Source: Neocallimastix lanati (nom. inval.) (lineage: Eukaryota > Neocallimastigomycota > Neocallimastigomycetes > Neocallimastigales > Neocallimastigaceae). From it: a stretch of 57,500 bases of DNA. Location: NCBI GenBank assembly GCA_016946835.1, contig JACVTC010000132.1, positions 405,001 through 462,500 on the forward strand, written 5' to 3'. Below, one piece after another: positions 26,755-40,446 of the stretch (its first letter is position 1; each line of letters starts with the position of its first letter). The position numbers and the translations under genes were made by a program. The notes under the pieces were generated by a model. The model did not search any database. It saw nothing but the letters and a program-made list of their open reading frames with translations, and was not told where the DNA came from.

Positions 26755-26806
26755 ACATTTTCTAGAATTTAACATTCCGAAATACAACACTCCATAAATT
26801 TAATTT
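26755..26806 (-). repeat. Fragment of the GCATTTCGG repeat family
   Basis: CCACATTTTCTAG, then AACATTCCGAAATACAACAC. On the other strand this reads GTGTTGTATTTCGGAATGTT, the same unit as at 26281-26322 in the opposite orientation. Confidence 0.45.
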
Positions 26807-27084
26807 AATTTAATTTAATTTTTTTTTTTTTTTTTTTTAAATTTTAAACATCAAAAAAAAAAATTTTTTTTTCTTTTAAACATTTTATTTAATTGTAAAC
26901 ATCTAAAAAAAATAAAAAAATAAAATAAAAATAAATAAATAAATTAATAAATAAATAAATAATAAATAAAATTAATAATAAAAAATTAAATAAATAGATA
27001 ATAAATTAAAAGAATTTAAATTAAATAAATAACTAATATATTATAAAAAAAATTAAAAATATTTTATTTTTAACCATTAAAAAA

Positions 27085-27864
27085 ATGGAAGAAAAACCAG
27101 AAATTGAAATAAGTGAGACGAATAGAGGAAGAGAACAAATCATTGTAGATAAAAAGTATAAATTTAATTTATCAAAGACGAAGAAGGATAATTCAAAGGT
27201 ATATAGATGTACTGAATATAAAACTTTAAATAGATGTAAATCTTATATTATTTTAAACGATAAAAGGGAGGTCCTAAAATATGAAAACTTACATGATCAT
27301 CTTGAAAAAGAAGTTGAAGCGTCCATATCACTTGCGAAACATAAATTTAGAGAAGAAATTAGAAAAAGTTCAGATCCTTCTGATATAAAACCAAAACGTA
27401 CATTTAATCAAATTTCTAAAGAAATGGGATTTTTATGTCCTCAGTATAAAACAATTAAATCCCAAATATCAAGAAGTATAAAAAAGTTAAAAAGATCAAA
27501 TGATTCAAATACTAAAGCTACAAATGATTCAAATACTAAAGCTACAAATGATTCAAATACTAAAGCTACAAATGATTCAAATACTAAAGCTACAAATGAT
27601 TCAAATACTAAAGCTACAAATGATTCAAATACTAAAGCTACAAATGATTCAAATACTAAAGCTAAAAATGATTCAAATACTAAAGCTAAAAATGATTCAA
27701 ATACTAAAGCTACAAATGATTCAAATGCTAAAGATACAAATGATTCAAATACTAAAGCTACAAATGATTCAAATACTAAAGCTACAAATGATTCAAATAC
27801 TAAAGATACTAATCAAACTACTAAAATAACTAAGAATGATGGAGAAATGATTAAGAGAAAATGA
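27085..27864 (+). CDS. FLYWCH-type zinc-finger protein with a tandem-repeat tail
   Basis: A 259-residue single-exon protein. Residues 19-73 form a FLYWCH-type zinc finger: a basic start KKYKFNLSKTKKDNSKVY, then C42, C51 and H70-x-H72 as zinc ligands (YRC-x8-C-x18-HDH). The tryptophan usual two residues before the first Cys is Tyr40. FLYWCH fingers bind DNA and often accompany MULE transposases, and several families have lost the transposase. Residues about 100-137 are basic (RTFNQISKEMGF, then KSQISRSIKKLKR). From residue about 139 the protein is 13 tandem copies of NDSNTKAT, followed by a short basic end. There is no catalytic transposase domain. It may be a domesticated or truncated element gene; a second, broken copy of its start lies 500 bp upstream. 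The intact frame suggests recent origin or function. Confidence 0.65.
   Translation: MEEKPEIEISETNRGREQIIVDKKYKFNLSKTKKDNSKVYRCTEYKTLNRCKSYIILNDKREVLKYENLHDHLEKEVEASISLAKHKFREEIRKSSDPSDIKPKRTFNQISKEMGFLCPQYKTIKSQISRSIKKLKRSNDSNTKATNDSNTKATNDSNTKATNDSNTKATNDSNTKATNDSNTKATNDSNTKAKNDSNTKAKNDSNTKATNDSNAKDTNDSNTKATNDSNTKATNDSNTKDTNQTTKITKNDGEMIKRK
27499..27811 (+). repeat. 24-bp coding minisatellite, 13 copies
   Basis: The unit is GATTCAAATACTAAAGCTAC plus AAAT, encoding NDSNTKAT. Variants change Thr to Lys and Ala to Asp. Because 24 is a multiple of three, a second frame (MIQILKLQ) also stays open. The low divergence shows recent expansion. Confidence 0.9.
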
Positions 27865-27907
27865 TTATCATATACAAATTTATAATATATTAATAATTAA
27901 ATCTATT

Positions 27908-27946
<39 letters not shown>

Positions 27947-28440
27947 AATCAAATAATTAATTATTTATTGAATTAGGATACTTTAAAAATATAAAAATGT
28001 ATCTTTAAAATTATTTTTTTTTATGTATCTTTAAAATTATTTTTTTTTTTATGTATCTTTAAAATTTAATATTATTAAATATTATTATTATTTTTTTTGT
28101 ATTATTTTAACAAAAAAAAAAAAAAATAATAAAATGTATCTTTAAAATTAATATTATTAAAATATATATTTGAAATAAAATGAATAAAATGAATAAAATG
28201 TTATTAAATAAAATATTATTAAATATTATATTATATTTAAAATTTAATACTATTTTATTAAAATTTATCTTGGAAATAAAGTATTTTTAAATATAAAATT
28301 TTAAATATTAAATATTATTATAACAAAAAAATATTAAAATAATAATAAAATAATATTTAACAATATTTATTTTTAAAAAAATATTAAACGAAAATTATTA
28401 AAATATATCTTTAAAATTAAATGTTATTAAATAAATATTA
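27865..28440. other. Intergenic spacer
   Basis: Poly-A at 27913-27943, then three imperfect copies of an ATGTATCTTTAAAATTATTT motif between 27996 and 28070 and a degenerate one near 28134. No gene was seen. Confidence 0.6.
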
Positions 28441-29240
28441 TATATTGTCTTGATAATTTAGTGAGCATAGTCAATATATAAATAATGGTAGTTTAATATA
28501 TGGTATAGGAATAATATTTAACAATGGAAAAATTTCTTCATAAATCGTCTATAGAACCATCGGTGATGGAAATAATTTAATTGAATCGATTAATAATTAA
28601 AGTAAATTAATTGAAAAATTAGATGTAAATTCATTGAATGATGTTCTTAAAAAATGAATTATACAATATATATTATATATATGATTTTAATTATCATTGA
28701 AGAATATAATAATGGAATTATAAGTATTAATGGTAGAACTAAATATAAATTATATAATAATGCTACAACCGTATTTGATGTAAGTACATTTGTAAATAAT
28801 AATATTAATAATTCATCAACTAAAATAATAGATCCAAATCTTGAAATTATTAGAAGATAAAAAATGCTATTGATTTAATTAAAGATAATAATATTCCTTC
28901 TGATAGTAAACAATTAATATTTAAAGGAATAGAAAGTCATATAAAAAAATTCTAATAATAAACATTTAAATAAAAATAGTTTTAATTTTATTGTTAATAC
29001 AATATATATATATTGATCAACAATGAATGAAAATTAAAGAATTAAGGTTATATACAGGTTATGAATTATATATATAATGAACATTGTATCAATATCTAGC
29101 AATTATGATTTAAATGCTACTGCTATTTGTTTTAATAGAATACTTATAAATAAATAATAATTTACCTATCAGTACATTATGAATTTTATAAAGAATTAGA
29201 TAATGTTGTAAAATGTTTAATTACTAATAAATTAAATTTT
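28441..29240 (+). pseudogene. Decayed coding sequence of unknown family
   Basis: Coding-like pieces in more than one frame: NNGSLIYGIGIIFNNGKISS, then a stop; LIEKLDVNSLNDVLKK and a stop; NNGIISINGRTKYKLYNNAT to PNLEIIRR (28654-28860), a stop, then NAIDLIKDNNIPSDSKQLIF and GIESHIKK. Further weak coding-like sequence runs to about 29240. Stops and frame changes make a working gene unlikely. The family was not recognised. Confidence 0.35.
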
Positions 29241-29355
29241 TGTTATATTCAATACAGTAAAAAATTATTTTATATTTTTAATTTATTTATTTACTTTTGT
29301 TTTTATTTTATTATTATATATTTTATTTTATTTTATTTTTTTTTTTTTTAAAAAA

Positions 29356-29396
<41 letters not shown>

Positions 29397-29560
29397 TATA
29401 TACAAGTTAATATATAAATTAAAAAATTAATTTTATTTTATTTTATATTTTTTTTTCCTTAAAATTTATGTTCTTTTATATACAAAATTTATATATAAAC
29501 CAATTTTATATATAATGTTTAATTCATTTTATTTATTATTATTATTATTTTTTATTTATT

Positions 29561-29599
<39 letters not shown>

Positions 29600-29875
29600 T
29601 TTATCTAATTAATTATGGTTTATTTTATGCTTTTTTTTTTTTTGAATTATTTTCGAATTAATGTAATAATAATATATATATATTTATTTTATTATATATT
29701 ATTGTTCTTTCATACTTTTATAAAAGCTGTTAAAATAATATATATGAATATGTTATATGTATATGTGCTATGTCTATATGTAGGTGTATGTGTATATGTA
29801 TGTGTATGTATGTATTATGTATATATATATATAAAATGTGTATGTATTATGTTATAGTTTTAATTATCTAGTTTT
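29241..29875. other. Intergenic spacer
   Basis: T-rich and TA-dinucleotide sequence (29355-29388) and a TATGTGTATGTATG-type run at 29750-29850, the only G-containing simple repeat nearby. No gene was seen. Confidence 0.6.
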
Positions 29876-30684
29876 TTATTTTTCAACGCTGTTATAAAAA
29901 TTAGAGAAGAGAAGTGGTGATTTTTCATTGAAATAAGATAAATTAATACCCTTGTAAGTTGGTATATGAGTAGTAGTCAACCAAGCAAAAGGAATGAGTT
30001 GAACAAAGAATGCTATAATAGAGAACATTAATCTTGGAAGAACAATGGCAATTACAACATTACTTATCAAAGCTATACAGTATATAACAATAGCAATAGT
30101 TCTAACAGTCCTTGTCTTTTTTTCAAAGAATTGCTTTGGAATAGCACTATCTAAAATATGAATACTATTTTTTTTTTTTTTTTTTTTTAATATTAATATA
30201 TGAAATATTAATTATTAATTAATATTATTATAACTTATAAAGATATATACTATATATCATTATCATTATCATTATTATTGTTTTTATTTTTATTGCTATT
30301 GTAATATATATGCTTACCCAATTACGTAAGATAAAGTCCAAATACTATAGAAAACAGCATATTTAATGTTTTCAAATTCGTGAGCGACAAAAAGTAAAGA
30401 AAGATCCTATATATATTAAATAATAATAATAATAATAATAAAACACAAAAAAACCATAATTATAAAAGATTTATATAATTATTACAAATGATTTAATTGA
30501 TATTACGTATGTTTTAAAAAAAAAAAAAAAAAAAAAGGAATATACCATTCCAAGGAATAAAATAGCAGAGATAATAAAAGCTAATGAATAATAAATTTTC
30601 TAAATAATATATTATGTGTTAATAAATATATATATATATATATCAAAGTAAAATAATAAAATATTTCAATAAGGTAAAAATAAA

Positions 30685-30778
<94 letters not shown>

Positions 30779-31164
30779 ATTGATATTATAAAGCTTACTT
30801 GACCACGAGTAATAGTGATAAAACCTAAAACCTTTTCATCCTCCTTCCAAACCTTCTTGATCATACTGCTAAATAATTTATCAGGTGTGTAACTTTTTAC
30901 ATTTTCAACACTATCAGAAAGACTATTTGAAACATTATTATAGGCAGAAGTAGTTGCCTTAGCAAAATCTTCAAATTGGTCACTGACTTCTTCAGTTATA
31001 TTAATAATAATATTACTAGTACCTTCTTTTGTTTTATTTGTAACATTTTCAATGGATTCCTTAAGCTTTTTCGTTTTAAAAGTTTTTTTAGCCTTCTTTT
31101 TAATATCCTTGAAAACTTCATTTGTATCTTCAACGAAATCTTCTGCAAATTTTTTAAAATCCAT
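29876..31164 (-). CDS. SFT2-like four-helix vesicle transport membrane protein
   Basis: Four exons, 31164-30799, 30599-30546, 30406-30318 and 30146-29876, total 780 nt (259 residues) with agreeing phases. Donors are GTAAGC or GTATAT. The N-terminal 115 residues are hydrophilic, charged and helical (AEDFVEDTNEVFKDIKKK and on), with no membrane segment. Then come four hydrophobic helices: KIYYSLAFIISAILFLGM; one around KYAVFYSIWTLSYVIG; TIAIVIYCIALISNVVIAIV; and LMFSIIAFFVQLIPFAWLTT followed by HIP. The layout, the FFEKKTRTVRT stretch between helices 2 and 3, and the end of helix 4 (aromatic-W-L then IP) resemble SFT2/Got1-type Golgi proteins, which act in retrograde transport to the Golgi. The match is by pattern, so another tetraspan protein is possible. 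The long soluble head is longer than in yeast Sft2. Confidence 0.6.
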
Positions 31165-31811
31165 TTTTATTTTAATATTTCTTTTTTATTAATTTATTAT
31201 TTAATTTTAGGTTATTTTTTTTTTTTTTTTATTTATATCTTAAAAAATAAAGTTAACGTGGTCGATTCTATTTTAATTATTATTTACTTTTATTTTATTT
31301 TTTTTTATTTTTTATTTTATTTTTTTAATTTTAATTTTTTTAATTTTAATTATTATATATATATATATTTTTTCTTTTCTTTTTTAAATTTTTTTATTTA
31401 CTTTTAAATTTTCAAATATTATTTAATTATACGAATAAAAATTGTTGTGTTAAAAAATTAGATAAACATTGGTTAGATAAATGTTTATATTAAAATCGTT
31501 TCATATTCATTATTATTTAAAAATAAAAAAATATGTAATTAGTATATATATTGAGAGAAATTTTTATTTATTTTATAGCATTATTATTTTTGTTAGTGTT
31601 ATAAAAACGTTATAAAAACATTTAATATTTCTTTATTATTACTTTTAATAAAAATTAAAAAATATATATATATATATATAGTCCTCCATTTTAAATATAA
31701 ATATTATGTTAATTACCTTTTATTTTTATTTTTATTGTTATTTTTCTTTTTATTTGAATCAAAATTATTTTTATTTAGCTTTTATTTTTTTTCTTTTTTT
31801 TCTTCTTTTTC

Positions 31812-31846
<35 letters not shown>

Positions 31847-32125
31847 ATTTTATCTTTTAAGAAAAAAAAGTTTAAAAATGAAAAAAAATAAGGAATTTTG
31901 TTATATAAAAATAATTTATAATAATAATAAATTAAACTATATAATATAAGATTTGGAAGGTTTTAATTTGTGTAACAATAAATCATTATGTAATAAAACA
32001 CATACAAATATAAATATTTATTTCATAAATATTTATATTTCTACTTATAAAAAAAGTAAAATAATATTTTTTTTTAAATATTAAAATTAAAATAAAGTTT
32101 TAAAAAAAATGAAAAATGAAAAATG
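31165..32125. other. Intergenic spacer
   Basis: T-rich tracts upstream of the SFT2-like gene and a run of CTTTT units near 31790-31850. Long open frames here are poly-Phe artefacts. No gene was seen. Confidence 0.6.
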
Positions 32126-32144
32126 AAAAATGAAAAGTGAATAA

Positions 32145-32520
32145 TAATAAATAATAAATAAAATAATAAATAATAAATAATAAATAATAAATAATAAATA
32201 ATAAATAATAAATAATAAATAATAAATAATAAATAATAAATAATTAATAATAAATAATAATTAATAAATAATTGAATAATAAATAATAAATAATAAATAA
32301 TAAATAATAAATAATAAATAATAAATAATAAATAATAAATAATAAATAATAAATAATAAATAATAAATAATAAATAATAAATAATAAATAATAAATAATA
32401 AATAATAAATAATAAATAATAAATAATAAATAATAAATAATAAATAATAAATAATAAATAATGAATAAAATAATGAATAATGAATGAATAATGAATAATG
32501 AATAAATAAATAATAAATAA
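32145..32520. repeat. Heptanucleotide microsatellite (AAATAAT)n
   Basis: About 50 tandem AAATAAT units with a few TTAATAATA and TGAATAA variants. The 7-bp period leaves several frames open on the minus strand, encoding repeated LLFIIYY. These are not genes. Confidence 0.9.
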
Positions 32521-32879
32521 CAAATAATATATAATAAAATGTCACCAATATATTATTAAATATATGATAATTAAAGATATTTTTATATATGTATCAATAA
32601 TATTAAAATAATTGTGGTCATTTTTTGTTATTTTACACAATTAGTAAGAAGAATTTATTCTATATATACTATTTATTTGAAAATGGTGCTACTATTGATT
32701 CAAGAATTATTCATTATATTCATAATAATATAAATATATTAAAATTTTATGTGAATGAATTTAAAATAATTAAAATATTCATAGATGGGAGGTTTAAATA
32801 TTAATTTGTAAGATGATAAAGGAAATTATTAATAAATATTGATTTGTTTATAATTAATTATTTTTTTATTTCTTTATTG

Positions 32880-33668
32880 TTATGACCTTTGGATTATCAG
32901 TAAATTCGCTATATTTGTTATTAAGCCAAACACCTTTATATCTTCAAGACATTATGAAAGTCTCACATTTAAGTTTGGCATGAACCATATACCGAGCACT
33001 AGTCAATACACACCTCTTAGAATATAGAATACCTTTCAATGAATCATTTAATTTTGAGCCTATTAATTGCTATGATGAATAGTAAAATAAATTATACCTT
33101 TCAATGAATCATTTGATTTAGAGCCTATTATTGCTAAGATGAACAGTAATATATATTATACATTTTCACTTTAAAGTTTTTATTTTAGTTTCTTTCGTCC
33201 TTAGTTCAGTTCTCTTTACTAGGATAAAATTAAAAGAACTCTGAAAAAGCTCAATCTGCTTTTAATCGAGGTTTGCTTTGGAATTTTGGGTTTAAAAATT
33301 AAACTTTCAATACTTTTATCATATGTTCTAATGAACTATTCATACTTCCTAGAGCTAGTTTTTGTGTTGGTTAGGATGATTCGATGTTTTAAAAAGTGGA
33401 AAGAATCTTCATGTATTATTTTTCATTTAATTAAAAAATATATCAACACTCTCACATTATTCATGGACGAAAAAAGCATATGGATTAACAATACTCAAAA
33501 AAAAAATAATAATAAATATCTTAGAAAAATACATGAAAATTTTACTAGAAAAATATTCATTATTCGGGTACCTCTGCCTCTGCGATCTGATCAACTGAAT
33601 ACAAGAAGTTTAAATTTGATTTTAAAAAATTTATCCATCGTCTATCTCTAAAATATTCATAATTTTCA

Positions 33669-33704
<36 letters not shown>

Positions 33705-34330
33705 ATTTTGTGGATTAGACGAATTAATAGGGCTTCAAATTTAATATGAAATTTTATGTTTAAAGTAAATCGGTATTAGAAGATCGCCCAACATGTTGCC
33801 CATGTTATAATGTAAGTAACATAATACCTAGTTTTAAAAACTGAATATTTTTATGTTCTAAATTTGAAGAATTTAGGAAACAATTCATTCAATTTGTTAA
33901 TGAAATTTTTATTAAATTTTCTTTGATTGTTCATGAGAAATCATTAAACATTCCTGATGACAAAAAGGAAGATATTTGATGATAATATTAATTTTTTACG
34001 TAATGTGTCTCCTTCTTGGCACAAATTAGGTATATAAAATTTTGTAGATCTTCTTGGGGGATAGAAGGCGACTTATAAATATTTTCCCCATTTCATATTT
34101 TGTGGAGCTTGAGGAATTCCTTACTTAACTAATGGTTCGTTTATTGTAATTAGTGATTTTAACACTATTATCAATTTGTATGACCATTAGACCTGTTATT
34201 GTCAAGAGCGTCCGCATTGAAACAATAATATAAAGAAGAACTTATGATACAGAATCGAATGATAATTTTTTATCGGTAAGGAGTTATTATCCATAAATGA
34301 GAAGAGTTAGAGACCATTTCGTCTTTGAAA
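32880..34330 (+). pseudogene. Decayed non-LTR retrotransposon, C-terminal RT and zinc-binding part
   Basis: Base composition is clearly less A/T-rich than the flanks. Pieces in shifting frames: SLYLLLSQTPLYLQDIMKVS and YRALVNTHLLEYRIPF; then KKAQSAFNRGLLWNFGFKN and PRASFCVGWDDSMF, which look like the thumb region of LINE reverse transcriptases (helix with LWNFGF, then LPRxxGGLG-like). Later comes RPTCCPCYN, 19 residues, then SKFEEFRKQFIQFVNEIF. This resembles the CPxC...H...C zinc-binding domain that follows the reverse transcriptase. Many stops and frameshifts are present. Only the 3' part of an element is visible. Identification rests on pattern and has moderate certainty. Confidence 0.45.
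33026..33156 (+). repeat. Local tandem duplication inside the retrotransposon remnant
   Basis: ATACCTTTCAATGAATCATT, then A or G, then TTTGAGCC or TTAGAGCC, then TATTAATTGCTATGATGAA or TATTATTGCTAAGATGAACA. Two copies are offset by about 70 bp and diverged by several changes, so the duplication happened in the decaying copy. Confidence 0.7.
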
Positions 34331-34434
34331 CTCATAATGTAATTTTTTAATATTAATGCAAAAATTTTATATATTTTTATTTGATTTTTTTTTTTTTTTT
34401 AATGAATGTTATTAAATAAGGTTTATTCCTCGTC

Positions 34435-34468
<34 letters not shown>

Positions 34469-36282
34469 TATAGTTATATATATATTATTATTATTTATTA
34501 TTTATTATTTATTATTATTATTAATTATTATTATTATTATTATTTATTATTTATTATTTATTATTTATTATTTATTATTTATTATTTTTATTATTTATTA
34601 TTTATTATTATTATTTATTATTTATTATCGTTATTTATAATTTAATTAAAAATAAATTTATAATAAATAAAATAAGGTATATAAATTTTTTTTTTTTATC
34701 AAATATTAATATTTATTTTAAAAAATATATATATATTTCCTTAATTAATATTAGAGTATGAATAATTGGATAATTTATGTTTTTAAATAATAACGATAAT
34801 TATTATTTTAAAACAAGATAAAATAATATAAAAATTTAAAATAGAAAAAAAAAAAAAAAAGAAAAACAAATATTTATTATATCAAAAAATTAAATATTTT
34901 CAATACATTCATTAAGGTAGTTTTTATTAATAAATAAAAATTTCATAATTTTCTATTTTATTAAAAATATATTTTGTAGTATTACTGATAAGTCATATAT
35001 ATATAATGACTATATTCTATTTTGATTCTTTTTAAAATTTTTGATTACTTTTAATACAAACTATATATATATATATATATTTTTATTATAACAAAAAAAA
35101 AAAAAAAAACAAAAAATTGCAATAGGACTGATTATATTATAGCTATTTATATTATTTTATAAAATGATAATATCTTTTATTTTATTAAAAATCAATTGTA
35201 ACATTTTTTCTATTATTAATTAATATCATTAATTAAATGGTTAATATAACCACCTACTATATATATATATATAATTATAGATTAAAGCTTTTAGTTGAAC
35301 CAACTTTTTATATATCTAAATTCATAATAATTATAATTGATTTTTTCATAAATATAAATGGACATAAGAAAAAATAAACTTTTAAAATTTTCAAGTTTAT
35401 TTAATAAAAAGTGTATCAATTATATTTTTTTTTACAAATACCATGTTATAAGAAAAGTTCAAGAAAATTAATACTATATTAAGTTTATTATGATTAATTA
35501 TTAAATATTTATATATTAAATTTTATATACTTCAGTAAAAACCTCTGATATGAAATGAAAATAAAAACCTTAATTATTAATAAATTATTTTATTAATAAT
35601 TACATAAAAATAAATCAATTAATCATTTGATTAATTATCATATGATTTATAAAAATGACCCAGAAATAACGTGATATAAAATAAATTTATGTAATATCAT
35701 AAATTTTATTAAATACTTAAAATTAATGTAAAAACATAAATTTTATGTTATGTAAATAATTTATAAATTAAATTTTATTTTATTTCATTTTAATTATTTT
35801 TATTATATTTTAATTTTATTTTTATATGTTCTAATTATTATAAATATTTTATTATTTATATTATACTTTTTATAATATTCAACTAAATATTTAATTATTA
35901 TTATTTTAAAATAGTTAATAATTAAAGAGTATTATATAAAGAATACCTTTTTCTTTATATTTATTCTTTGTAATTTTGCAAAATTATAATATCAAATTAA
36001 AAATATTTTTATTAATTAAATTAGTTTAGTAATATTCAATATGAATTTATAAAAATTAGTAATTAATTAAATAAATTTAAATTATAAAATAAATAAATAA
36101 ATATTCAATAAATAAATAAATAAAATTATATTATATTAATAAATTTCATAAAATAATTATATAAAACTTATTTATGAAATTTATTACAATAATATAATAA
36201 TAATAAATAAGTTTTAATAAATAAATAAATAAAAAATATTACAATTTAAACATTTACAGCATTTTTAATAAAATATGAATGT
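34331..36282. other. Intergenic spacer
   Basis: A TTTATTA-type microsatellite at about 34490-34635 and otherwise A/T-rich sequence with TA runs. No coding signal was seen. Confidence 0.6.
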
Positions 36283-37125
36283 AAAGTACAGATTGAATAA
36301 AAAGTAAAGTACGAATTGAATAAAATAAAATAAAATTAAGTAAAATAAATAGTTGAAATATTAATATAATATAAGACCGATTGAATTAAATAAAGTAAAA
36401 TAAATAGTTGAAATATTAATATTATAATATAAGTACCGATTGAATAAAATAAAGTAAAATAAATAGTTGAAATATTAATATTATAATATAAGTACCGATT
36501 GAATAAAATAAAGTAAAATAAAATAAAATAAAATAAAATAAAATAAATAGTAGAATATTAAATATATAGTACAGATTGAATAAAATAAAATAAAATAAAA
36601 TAAAATAAAATAAAATAAAATAAAATAAAATAAAATAAAATAAAATAAATAGTAGAATACAAATATAAAGTACAGATTGAATAAAATAAAATAAAATAAA
36701 TAGTAGAATACAAATATAAAGTACAGATTGAATAAAATAAAATAAAATAAATAGTAGAATACAAATATAAAGTACAGATTGAATAAAATAAAATAAAATA
36801 AATAGTAGAATACAAATATAAAGTACAGATTGAATAAAATAAAATAAAATAAATAGTAGAATACAAATATAAAGTACAGATTGAATAAAATAAAATAAAA
36901 TAAATAGTAGAATACAAATATAAAGTACAGATTGAATAAAATAAAATAAAATAAATAGTAGAATACAAATATAAAGTACAGATTGAATAAAATAAAATAA
37001 AATAAAATAAAGTGTAGAATACAAATATAAAGTACAGATTGAATAAAATAAAATAAAATAAAATAAAGTGTAGAAATAAAAATATGAAGTACAGATTGAA
37101 TAAAATAAAATAAAATAAAATAAAA
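36283..37125. repeat. 51-bp minisatellite with a diverged 59-bp left part
   Basis: The core is about 36653-37090. The unit begins AAGTACAGATTGAATAAAAT, continues in AAAAT pentamers and ends TAGTAGAATACAAATAT; successive copies start 51 bp apart (36671, 36722, 36773 and on). Left of it, copies with TACCGATTG and GTTGAAATATTAATATTA repeat every 59 bp (36431 to 36490). Because 51 is 17 codons, the minus strand stays open for 200 codons as IQSVLYICILLFILFYF repeats. Nothing suggests this is expressed. Confidence 0.85.

Positions 37126-40446
<3,321 letters not shown>

Noticed and set aside
32074-32548. Open frames of 149 and 95 codons on the minus strand
   Set aside because: They are translations of the AAATAAT heptamer repeat.
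32640-32840. Possible ankyrin-repeat remnant (YLFENGATIDSRIIHYIHN)
   Set aside because: Only one short suggestive segment with stops around it; not enough to call a pseudogene.
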